From UBA6345 sp045577635 (GTDB taxonomy: Bacteria > Bacillota > Clostridia > Christensenellales > UBA1242): a DNA stretch of 10,322 bases. The notes under the pieces were generated by a model. That model was not told where the DNA came from and searched no databases. It was given only the letters and a program-made list of their open reading frames with translations. Location of the stretch: assembly GCA_045577635.1 (NCBI GenBank), contig JAZNIS010000090.1, positions 1 to 10,322 on the forward strand, read 5' to 3'. The translations under genes and the position numbers were made by a program. Below are positions 1-5,295 of the stretch, in pieces. Within the stretch, counting starts at the first letter, position 1. The number at the start of each line of letters is the position of its first letter.

Positions 1-47
1 CTAAGGCCTTAGCAGGGCCTCCTCTTCGACCTCTTGAGTATCTCTCC
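1..47 (-). tRNA. tRNA-Ser (anticodon GCU), 3' part cut off by window edge
   Basis: Read on the minus strand from 47, the sequence folds as the 5' half of a tRNA. It has a 7-nt acceptor strand GGAGAGA (47-41), TA at the position 8-9 junction, and a D arm CTC/GAG with a GG-containing loop. A perfect 5-bp anticodon stem AGGCC/GGCCT (16-20 with 4-8) closes the 7-nt loop CTGCTAA. The anticodon is GCT (11-13 on the plus strand), reading AGC/AGU serine codons. The acceptor strand, the AAGAGGTCGAA-type D loop and the start of a long variable arm are typical of bacterial tRNA-Ser. The variable arm, T arm and 3' acceptor strand lie outside the window. It is also the only GC-rich block at this end. Confidence 0.93.
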
Positions 48-74
48 AAATATTGTGCTTTTAAAAGCATTGAT

Positions 75-103
75 AGTTTAACAAAACGGGACTTAATTGT
101 CAA
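75..103 (-). promoter_or_regulatory. Promoter of the tRNA-Ser gene
   Basis: On the minus strand a perfect -35 TTGACA (103-98) is followed after exactly 17 bp by a -10 TAAACT (80-75). Transcription would start near 67-69, giving a leader of about 20 nt before the tRNA 5' end at 47. This is the strongest promoter in the window by consensus match, as expected for a stable RNA gene. Confidence 0.85.
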
Positions 104-260
104 TGATTAAATAAAAGTTTTATTTACAAAATTTGTCGCAACTAGCATTGTTTTTATAAATATAATAAAAATTTTTATTTTTAACCTTTAATATTTTTAT
201 TGTTGTTTTATTATTTGTGATTTTTTAATAAACAGTTATAAATGTTGTTATATAAAATAT

Positions 261-289
261 TTGACTTTTAAATTAATAAATTAAATAAT
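261..289 (+). promoter_or_regulatory. Probable promoter of the acyltransferase gene (leaderless geometry)
   Basis: TTGACT (261-266) and AATAAT (284-289) are separated by 17 bp, and each matches the sigma-70 consensus at five of six positions. The predicted transcription start is the A of the ATG at 296. An alternative upstream pair, TTGTGA (215-220) and TATAAA (237-242) with a 16-bp spacer, would give a normal leader. The sequence alone cannot choose between them. Confidence 0.5.
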
Positions 290-295
290 GAAAGT

Positions 296-1216
296 ATGGA
301 AACAGGAAGGGTTGGTAGAAATTCAATATTGGAAATTTTACGATTGTTTGCATCACTTTGGGTGATGTATTATCATGGATATTCAGCAATTGTAAGGTCT
401 CAAATGTTTACAAATGGCAGAATTGCTGTTGATTTCTTTTTTCTGTTAAGTGGATTTTTCTTTTTACCATCTGTTTTTAAGCAAGATAAAACTGACAGTG
501 TTGTTAAAGATGCTGTGAAGTTTGTTTGGTTAAAATTTAAACCTATGATGATAACTTTTTTAATTTGCTTTGTTTTTCAAATTGTTGGTTATATTAAGTT
601 TTACGAAGGGTTTTATACTAGCCCTTGGGGATATTTGTGGTATATTCCACATCTGCTTTGTATTTTTGCTGTTTATTATTTGCTTAATAGGTTTATTAAA
701 AACAAAATGGCATTTAATTTAACAACTGCCGCAATTGTTGCTGTGTGCTTGTTTTTAACTTTGGGAAGGTTTACTGATTTTGGAATTTATAGGGGGCTTG
801 CTGGTGTTGGTGGTGGAATATTAATTTATCAAATACCAACTCTTTATGATAAAAACAAAACATTAAAAATTGCAACAATATTAATGTGTGCGATATCCTT
901 TTTATTGATTTTTGTTATGTCAATTATTCCACCTAAAACAATTATTCAGGATTCTGTTTGTATTATATTGCTTTTCCCGCTAGTGATTTATTTTTCAGCA
1001 CAAATACCATTTTCTAATAAGGTTGTAAACAAGGTTTGTTCCATCAGTTTGGGGCTTTACACTTATCAAACTGTGGCTGGACTTTTAGAAGATATGGCAA
1101 TTATTACTAGTGGACATATTTTATTCTTTTTAGTTTTAATTTTGGCAATAGTTGATGTTGTTGTTAAAACGGTGGTTAAGAATTTACAAAAATTTAAGAA
1201 GAAAGAGAATGGTTGA
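296..1216 (+). CDS. Acyltransferase 3 family integral membrane protein
   Basis: This is a polytopic membrane protein of 306 residues, rich in hydrophobic segments, with the family's N-terminal pattern. An LEILR-type motif at residues 12-16 is followed by the conserved His27 in MYYHG, and GRIAVDFFFLLSGFF spans residues 41-55. A central LWYIPHLL (114-121) matches the usual W-x-hydrophobic-H/P region. In the family, the histidine is thought to help move acyl groups across the membrane onto polysaccharides, peptidoglycan or other envelope glycans; the substrate here is unknown. At 306 aa it is at the short end of the family, and the tail is Lys-rich and presumably cytosolic. No Shine-Dalgarno sequence precedes ATG 296, and the upstream in-frame stop at 269-271 leaves no longer start. 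No terminator hairpin is visible between its TGA stop and the next gene. Confidence 0.9.
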   Translation: METGRVGRNSILEILRLFASLWVMYYHGYSAIVRSQMFTNGRIAVDFFFLLSGFFFLPSVFKQDKTDSVVKDAVKFVWLKFKPMMITFLICFVFQIVGYIKFYEGFYTSPWGYLWYIPHLLCIFAVYYLLNRFIKNKMAFNLTTAAIVAVCLFLTLGRFTDFGIYRGLAGVGGGILIYQIPTLYDKNKTLKIATILMCAISFLLIFVMSIIPPKTIIQDSVCIILLFPLVIYFSAQIPFSNKVVNKVCSISLGLYTYQTVAGLLEDMAIITSGHILFFLVLILAIVDVVVKTVVKNLQKFKKKENG

Positions 1217-1218
1217 GC

Positions 1219-1246
1219 TTGGCATGGTTGTTTAATATGTTATAGT
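1219..1246 (+). promoter_or_regulatory. Promoter of the nucleoside-type operon
   Basis: TTGGCA (1219-1224) is followed after 16 bp by an extended -10, TG-T-TATAGT (TG at 1238-1239, hexamer 1241-1246). The predicted start near 1253 gives a leader of about 60 nt before the ATG at 1315. Ribosome binding site AAGGAG lies at 1301-1306. Confidence 0.6.
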
Positions 1247-1314
1247 TTATTGCTAATTTTTTCTTTTTAAATATTTTGTTTAATGTTAAAATTAAAGTGT
1301 AAGGAGATTTTAAA

Positions 1315-1632
1315 ATGGTAGGAAAGTATAAAGTTATTACTCTTTGTGGTAGCACAAAATTTAAAGATGATTTTTTAAAAGAACAAAAAAGATTGTCGTT
1401 AGAAGGAAACATTGTTATTTCAGTTGGTTTATTTGGACATTCTGGCGATAGCGAAGTTTGGAGTGAAGGCACAAAAGAAATGCTAGACGATATGCATAAA
1501 AGAAAAATTGACATGGCTGACGAAATTTTTGTAATTAACAAAGGTGGTTATATTGGTTCTAGCACAAAATCAGAGATTGAATATGCTATTAAAACAAACA
1601 AGAAAGTAAATTATATGGAGCCGATTGTGTAA
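1315..1632 (+). CDS. Nucleoside 2-deoxyribosyltransferase-like small protein
   Basis: This is a 105-residue soluble protein. It begins with a short beta strand running into CGSTKF (residues 11-16). The C-terminal half carries HKRKIDMADEIFVIN (61-75) and GGYIGSSTKSEIEYA (77-91). This layout resembles the nucleoside 2-deoxyribosyltransferase fold, where a G-x3-D-x-GT-x2-E-x-G-x-A-like loop carries the nucleophilic Glu; Glu87 is the corresponding candidate. The usual Asp and GT before it read as G and ST here, so catalysis of the classic base-exchange reaction is not assured. It is shorter than typical family members (about 150 aa). The start is clear: AAGGAG lies 8 nt upstream of ATG 1315. The cytidine deaminase-like gene starts 20 nt after its stop, so the two probably form one operon concerned with nucleosides or nucleotides. 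Confidence 0.72.
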   Translation: MVGKYKVITLCGSTKFKDDFLKEQKRLSLEGNIVISVGLFGHSGDSEVWSEGTKEMLDDMHKRKIDMADEIFVINKGGYIGSSTKSEIEYAIKTNKKVNYMEPIV

Positions 1633-1652
1633 CGGATAATTGGGGTTAAATT

Positions 1653-2057
1653 ATGATTGATAAAGAAATTGGACAAAAAATGTACAAAACTGCTTGTGAT
1701 TTTTTAATTGAAAGGTATAAATCAGGGCAAGGTGCTGTTGGCATAGTTAGAACAGCTGATGATTATTATTACACAAGTGTTTGGAACGAAACGGTTAATT
1801 CTGCTGTTGATTTGTGTGCAGAAACAGGTGCAATACTTGAAGCACATAAGTTTGATAAAAAAATTACACATTGTATGTGTGTTGTTAAACAGGAAAACTC
1901 TGATTTTATGGAAATTATTTCGCCTTGTGGTGTTTGCCAAGAAAGATTATTTTATTTTGGTGAAACAGTTAAATGTGCTGTAACTAACAAGGAAAACAAG
2001 ATAATTTTTAAATTATTAAAAGAATTGCAACCATATTATTGGAAAACCAAAAAGTAA
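1653..2057 (+). CDS. Cytidine deaminase-like zinc-dependent deaminase
   Basis: The 134-residue length matches single-domain cytidine and blasticidin-S deaminases. The two zinc motifs are intact: C55-A56-E57, where Cys binds zinc and Glu is the proton shuttle, and P91-C92-G-V-C95, which supplies the other two zinc ligands. The family hydrolytically deaminates cytidine, deoxycytidine or related aminopyrimidine compounds in the cytosol. In nucleoside cytidine deaminases an Asn and a Glu, 11 and 9 residues before the zinc Cys, hold the ribose 3'-OH. Here Glu46 is kept but the Asn position is Trp44, and the Arg usually following CAE is Thr58, so the substrate may differ. A G-rich weak Shine-Dalgarno (1642-1645) precedes the ATG by 7 nt. 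It is co-transcribed with the preceding deoxyribosyltransferase-like gene and ends directly in a terminator. Confidence 0.82.
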   Translation: MIDKEIGQKMYKTACDFLIERYKSGQGAVGIVRTADDYYYTSVWNETVNSAVDLCAETGAILEAHKFDKKITHCMCVVKQENSDFMEIISPCGVCQERLFYFGETVKCAVTNKENKIIFKLLKELQPYYWKTKK

Positions 2058-2079
2058 CCTAAATTTAAGGTTATTTTTT
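2055..2079 (+). terminator. Rho-independent terminator after the deaminase gene
   Basis: A 6-bp stem TAACCT/AGGTTA with a 7-nt AT loop is followed by six T (2074-2079). The left arm begins with the stop codon of the deaminase gene itself. Confidence 0.7.
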
Positions 2080-2094
2080 GTTTTAACCTTTTTG

Positions 2095-2100
2095 TATAAT
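2095..2100 (+). promoter_or_regulatory. -10 element for the DUF378 gene
   Basis: A perfect TATAAT lies 43 nt upstream of the ATG at 2144. The expected -35 region overlaps the preceding terminator's T tract and has only a poor match (TTATTT at 2071-2076, 18-bp spacer). Confidence 0.5.
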
Positions 2101-2143
2101 TTTATTTAAAAGAAACAAACTATATAAAAAAGGGGAGGGTAAT

Positions 2144-2359
2144 ATGATTATTGCAAACATTATTAGTTTAATTATTCTGTTTATTGGTGGAATAAATTGG
2201 GGGTTAGTTGGTATTTTCAATTTTGACCTAGTAAATTGGATTTTTGGTGGTTACAATGCAGGTTCAATAATTATTTATGTTTTAGTTTTACTTGCAACAA
2301 TTTGGCTAATTATTTCACTTGTAACACAAGGTGCAATTTATGTTAGAAGTAAAAGATAG
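2144..2359 (+). CDS. DUF378 family small membrane protein
   Basis: This 71-residue protein has two predicted transmembrane helices (about residues 3-24 and 41-62). It contains the family hallmark GGINWGLVGIFNFDLVNWIFG (spanning residues 15-35, key residues N18, W19, G20, D28, W32). DUF378 proteins are widespread small membrane proteins of unknown function. A strong purine-rich ribosome binding site, AGGGGAGGG (2131-2139), precedes the ATG by 4 nt. The basic tail RSKR is probably cytosolic. It has its own -10 element and a strong terminator, so it looks monocistronic. Confidence 0.9.
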   Translation: MIIANIISLIILFIGGINWGLVGIFNFDLVNWIFGGYNAGSIIIYVLVLLATIWLIISLVTQGAIYVRSKR

Positions 2360-2374
2360 TGTTTAACATTATTT

Positions 2375-2405
2375 AATCAATCCTTAAACAAGGGTTGATT
2401 TTTTT
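2375..2405 (+). terminator. Rho-independent terminator after the DUF378 gene
   Basis: An 11-bp stem (2375-2385 with 2390-2400, one T-G wobble) closes a 4-nt loop AAAC and runs into a T tract through 2405. It starts 15 nt after the stop codon. Confidence 0.85.
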
Positions 2406-2437
2406 ATTGATTTAATTTTTTAATATGGTTGGGTGTG

Positions 2438-2446
2438 TGATATACT
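2438..2446 (+). promoter_or_regulatory. Extended -10 promoter of the metallopeptidase gene
   Basis: TGATATACT is an extended -10 (TG-n-TATACT). No good -35 is seen 17 bp upstream, which extended -10 promoters tolerate. The predicted start near 2453 leaves an 18-nt leader containing the AGGGAG ribosome binding site (2459-2464). Confidence 0.6.
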
Positions 2447-2470
2447 AAACTTGATATTAGGGAGTTAAAT

Positions 2471-4189
2471 TTGAAAAAGAAAATATTATCTAGTTTTATA
2501 GTGATAATTTTAATATGCTTGTTTTCTGGTGGCGGAATATATGGGCTTTATAAATTGGGAGCTTTTCCTAAAACAGGACCTATTGTTTATTCATCTACAA
2601 ATATAGATAATAGGGTTTATTTAAAAAATAGTGGCTTGGTTGGAGATGAAACAATTTCGGTTTTAAATAAGGAACATAATCTAGTAAAAGTTAGAGTTTT
2701 TTCTAATATGATTACAGGGTTTGATACTAGCACTATTGGTAAAAAACAACTTGAAATTAATTATAACGGAACAGTGCAATATTGTAATTATTATGTTGTA
2801 AGTTCTAGTGATGATACATTTTTAAATTGTATTTCAAAAGTTTATAATTTACATCAAACTTATTATCTTAATGAAGATATAAATTTAACAAATGTAAAAA
2901 TTGAAGTTAACGAAGTTGTTGATGGTTATTTAACCACAGAACTAATTCCTGTAACAAGTGAAATGGTTAAAGGTTTTGATAGTAGTTGTTGTGGAACAAA
3001 AACATTAACAATAAAGTATAAGAATTATAAATATCAAGTTAAATATTTTGTAATAGAAAAAAGTGAAGAAAAAATAACTGCCGAAAGCTTTATAGATGAT
3101 ATTTATTATGAAAATTTAACAGCAGAAGAAACAGAACATTTTAAAATTGAAATAGCAGCTGGAACAATTGTTAAGGCAGATTATAAAACATTAATAGAAG
3201 AAATTTATGCTGCTATGTTAGAAGTAACGGGGTTGCAACCAAACAAAAAAATAACCATTAAAGTAAATAACACTTATTTCCCTTCTTGTGGGTCGGCAAC
3301 TATTTATATTAACACCTACGAATTATTTCTTGGTAACACAAGTGCATTTTCTCATGAACTAGCACATGCATTAGATGATATTCAGGCGGCACCTATTTAT
3401 AATAATAACGGAGTTGTTAAAGAAGGTTTTGCTAGTTTTGTTGAATATTTAACAGCAAAAAAACTATACGAAACAAATTCGGTTGCTTATGCTTATTCTG
3501 GCAACTACTCTGGAATTTTAAATGATATTAATTTCCTAAAAGGAAGAATGTATTTTTATGATTTTGAAAAAGACCTGCTAGATTTAAAAAGAGATGAGTT
3601 GGTGCCTAATTCACAATATGAGGTGGGTTCAAGATTTTTTGCTTATTTACATAGTAGGTATAAAGATTTTTGTGGTTGGTTAAAAAATGAAAATTTATAT
3701 GCAGAAGATCTTTCGGTTTGGGCTGACAACATTAAAAAATATTATAAAAATGAAAATATATTTGATGAATTTTATGAGTATGAACAAGCTTTTGGTGTTG
3801 ACTTTAAATATAATGTTACACCATTAGAAAACACAGGTTTCTTAAATTATTACAACAATGATTCGGACTATTCAAGAATATCAACTTATAATTTTTATTA
3901 CCAACTTGATAAACCAGAAGCTTCTTGGGGTTCAATATATTTTAACTATAAAAATTTGTATTTTAATTTGGAATCTTTAAAAAAGCAATTAACAATAAAC
4001 GGTTATAATTTTACTAGATTTTCTGTTGAAGTTAGAAAACCTTTAACAATGGAATTATATAGTAAAAACAATAATTTAATTAAAACGGTTACTACTGTTA
4101 ATGATAATGAAATTGTTGATTTAACAGAAGTTAGTTATATTAAATTTGTTGGTTTTGGTGTTGCCGATTTGGAATTTTTACACTCATAA
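2471..4189 (+). CDS. Exported membrane-anchored gluzincin metallopeptidase with two Ig-like domains
   Basis: The 572-residue protein begins with a Lys-rich N-terminus and a hydrophobic segment (about residues 5-26) that acts as signal anchor or signal peptide; no lipobox Cys is evident. Two tandem bacterial Ig-like (group 3-like) domains follow at about 45-112 and 125-197. Both end in the same pattern: GFD-x-S, a short turn with G-x-K, then alternating strands (residues 83-110 and 168-195). The catalytic part starts near 220. HELAH at 295-299 gives two zinc-binding His and the catalytic Glu296. Glu318 in KEGFASFVE, 18 residues after His299, fits the third ligand of gluzincins (peptidase MA-like). 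The C-terminal part (about 440-572) is beta-rich with no recognised domain. The start is TTG 2471, with AGGGAG 6 nt upstream. It probably cleaves proteins or peptides outside the membrane; the substrate is unknown. Confidence 0.82.
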   Translation: MKKKILSSFIVIILICLFSGGGIYGLYKLGAFPKTGPIVYSSTNIDNRVYLKNSGLVGDETISVLNKEHNLVKVRVFSNMITGFDTSTIGKKQLEINYNGTVQYCNYYVVSSSDDTFLNCISKVYNLHQTYYLNEDINLTNVKIEVNEVVDGYLTTELIPVTSEMVKGFDSSCCGTKTLTIKYKNYKYQVKYFVIEKSEEKITAESFIDDIYYENLTAEETEHFKIEIAAGTIVKADYKTLIEEIYAAMLEVTGLQPNKKITIKVNNTYFPSCGSATIYINTYELFLGNTSAFSHELAHALDDIQAAPIYNNNGVVKEGFASFVEYLTAKKLYETNSVAYAYSGNYSGILNDINFLKGRMYFYDFEKDLLDLKRDELVPNSQYEVGSRFFAYLHSRYKDFCGWLKNENLYAEDLSVWADNIKKYYKNENIFDEFYEYEQAFGVDFKYNVTPLENTGFLNYYNNDSDYSRISTYNFYYQLDKPEASWGSIYFNYKNLYFNLESLKKQLTINGYNFTRFSVEVRKPLTMELYSKNNNLIKTVTTVNDNEIVDLTEVSYIKFVGFGVADLEFLHS

Positions 4190-4207
4190 AAAATAAAGTT
4201 AATTTTT

Positions 4208-4246
4208 AAAAAGTGTAATTATTATGTTAAAAACTATACACTTTTT
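4208..4246. terminator. Terminator-like hairpin after the metallopeptidase gene
   Basis: A perfect 10-bp inverted repeat AAAAAGTGTA/TACACTTTTT (4208-4217 with 4237-4246) encloses a 19-nt AT-rich loop. A-rich and T-rich flanks allow use on either strand. The large loop makes it weaker than the next hairpin. Confidence 0.55.
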
Positions 4247-4273
4247 GACAATAACTACTGTAAAACATAAAAT

Positions 4274-4303
4274 AAAAACTAATCTATAATAGATTAGTTT
4301 TTT
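4274..4303. terminator. Bidirectional terminator between convergent genes
   Basis: A 13-bp perfect stem (4274-4286 with 4290-4302, core CTAATCTA/TAGATTAG) with a 3-nt TAA loop is flanked by A on the left and T on the right. It can end both the plus-strand metallopeptidase transcript and the minus-strand 83-residue gene. The stem core recurs in the terminator at 5204-5234. Confidence 0.85.
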
Positions 4304-4329
4304 GTTTTTAAGATATTAAATTTAAATTT

Positions 4330-4581
4330 TTATTCTAACGGACAAACAGAAATTATAAATCTTTCATCTTTATCATTTATAAAATTAAAGTCATTTATTC
4401 CCCGTTGTAAACCTGAAAACAAACCATAATTTTTAAGTTCTTTTTTTAAAATTTCAAGGTCAACATTTTTAAGTTCGGTTCCGTGTAAAGGAACAGAAAT
4501 TGAACATTCAAAAGGTTCTCTAATTGCTTTTAAATTTTCTAATTCTCTATAATACTTTGCAGCTAATTCTTTTTCTTTCAT
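4330..4581 (-). CDS. Unrecognised 83-residue protein
   Basis: I do not recognise this protein. It is 83 residues, soluble and charged. A predicted helix (about residues 1-20, rich in Lys and Glu) is followed by a short strand with ECSISVPLHG (25-34), a second helix (38-51), and a C-terminal strand ending ISVCPLE. There is no signal peptide, membrane segment or metal-binding motif. A near-consensus promoter and a bidirectional terminator bracket it. A weak Shine-Dalgarno (TTAGG, 4595-4591) lies 9 nt before the ATG. No overlapping longer frame competes on the other strand, and the clean promoter-terminator framing supports a real small gene. It is transcribed divergently from the 149-residue gene. 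A small regulator or antitoxin-like role is possible but unsupported. Confidence 0.65.
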   Translation of the reverse strand: MKEKELAAKYYRELENLKAIREPFECSISVPLHGTELKNVDLEILKKELKNYGLFSGLQRGINDFNFINDKDERFIISVCPLE

Positions 4582-4607
4582 AATATTATACCTAACAGTT
4601 TTTTTTA

Positions 4608-4636
4608 ATTTTATTTTAATTTGTTGTTTTTGTAAA
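4608..4636 (-). promoter_or_regulatory. Promoter of the 83-residue gene
   Basis: On the minus strand TTTACA (4636-4631) is followed after 17 bp by TAAAAT (4613-4608), each matching consensus at five of six positions. The start would be near 4601, giving a leader of about 20 nt. A perfect TATAAT (4590-4585) closer to the gene is only 3 nt from the ATG, too near to serve this start. Confidence 0.55.
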
Positions 4637-4683
4637 GAAAATTTATTGTTTTAAATTTCTTTTTATTTTAACAGTTTCACATA

Positions 4684-4712
4684 TTGACTAAATTTATTTT
4701 GTTGGGTATAGT
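4684..4712 (+). promoter_or_regulatory. Promoter of the 149-residue gene
   Basis: TTGACT (4684-4689) and TATAGT (4707-4712) have an exact 17-bp spacer. The predicted start near 4719 coincides with the beginning of the AAAAGGAAG ribosome binding site, so the leader is very short, about 16 nt. Confidence 0.75.
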
Positions 4713-4717
4713 ATTTT

Positions 4718-4726
4718 AAAAGGAAG
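4718..4726 (+). promoter_or_regulatory. Ribosome binding site that decides the TTG start
   Basis: AAAAGGAAG is positioned 8 nt before TTG 4735 but runs into the GTG at 4726. Its spacing supports the TTG as initiator. The metallopeptidase gene at 2471 also uses TTG. Confidence 0.7.
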
Positions 4727-4734
4727 TGTTTACT

Positions 4735-5184
4735 TTGATTGAATATTGGATACCAGAAAAAGTAGAAATTGAATTTAATAGAAATCCTGAAATGGGTGTT
4801 TGTGTTTTATTTAAAAATAACAAATTTAAGGTTTGGGGGCATATTAATTTACCTTACTCTGTTTATGCAAAACATCGCATCACAAGCTTAATGTTATCAA
4901 ACAAATATTCCGATTTTGAAAATGATTTTATTGTTATTAATTCGCAAGGTGAAATTTGTTCGGCAAACTGTAAAACACCTGTTACTGTTGATAACGGTGT
5001 TATTTGTGTTGAAGGTTCAAAATATTTTGTTAAACCTGTTCAAACAAAAAAGGTTTCAACTTTTGTTGGTGCTGCAAATATTACTGAATTAAATAAAAAA
5101 TTAATTCAAGTTGGAATTAAAGGAAAAGCTAATGCTTTAACTAAAAAACAAAACCAATTAATTTCTACCGATAAGGTTAAATAA
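4735..5184 (+). CDS. Unrecognised 149-residue protein
   Basis: I do not recognise this protein. The best start is TTG 4735, because the ribosome binding site AAAAGGAAG (4718-4726) sits 8 nt upstream of it. The in-frame GTG at 4726 overlaps that site and cannot be served by it. The product appears soluble and beta-rich. It has short alternating strands around KVEIEF, VCVLFKNNKFKVWG and DFIVINSQGE, then a helix-like segment and a Lys-rich tail with KKQNQLISTDKVK. Two Cys (near residues 72 and 76 of this start) are close together but no metal-binding pair is evident. There is no signal peptide or transmembrane segment. The gene has its own strong promoter and a terminator, so it is likely monocistronic and not coupled to the helicase 100 nt downstream. 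Confidence 0.7.
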   Translation: MIEYWIPEKVEIEFNRNPEMGVCVLFKNNKFKVWGHINLPYSVYAKHRITSLMLSNKYSDFENDFIVINSQGEICSANCKTPVTVDNGVICVEGSKYFVKPVQTKKVSTFVGAANITELNKKLIQVGIKGKANALTKKQNQLISTDKVK

Positions 5185-5203
5185 AATAATAAAGTGTTTA
5201 ATT

Positions 5204-5234
5204 AAAACTAATCTAAATGCAGATTAGTTTTTTT
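5204..5234 (+). terminator. Rho-independent terminator after the 149-residue gene
   Basis: An 11-bp perfect stem AAAACTAATCT/AGATTAGTTTT (5204-5214 with 5221-5231) has a 6-nt loop AAATGC and a T tract to 5234. The stem is the same sequence as in the terminator at 4274-4303; only the loop differs. Confidence 0.88.
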
Positions 5235-5266
5235 GTTTGTCTAATAAATTTTACAGTTAAATTTAT

Positions 5267-5295
5267 TAGAAATAATTTATATTATTATGTATAAT
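5267..5295 (+). promoter_or_regulatory. Probable promoter of the helicase gene, overlapping its 5' end
   Basis: A perfect -10 TATAAT (5290-5295) lies 17 bp after a partial -35 TAGAAA (5267-5272). Transcription would begin at about 5302, the A of the in-frame ATG that encodes Met6 of the longer reading. A weaker alternative is TTTACA (5250-5255) with TAATTT (5273-5278), starting near 5285. Confidence 0.45.

Noticed and set aside
1..47. tRNA-Ser as a possible integration (att) site for a mobile island to its right
   Set aside because: The side facing the window is the tRNA 5' end and promoter. Integrases normally use the 3' half, which is outside the window. No integrase or repeated tRNA fragment is present here.
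164..179. 16-bp AT-only palindrome AATAAAAATTTTTATT as an operator or terminator
   Set aside because: It contains only A and T in a very AT-rich stretch, so chance is likely. It has no GC core and no gene end next to it.
1194..1541. Minus-strand open frame of 115 codons
   Set aside because: It lies mostly opposite the deoxyribosyltransferase-like gene, which has a clear ribosome binding site and family motifs. The minus frame shows no recognisable protein features or start signal.
1722..1983. Open frames on both strands inside the deaminase gene
   Set aside because: They are out-of-frame shadows of a gene with intact zinc motifs and have no ribosome binding sites.
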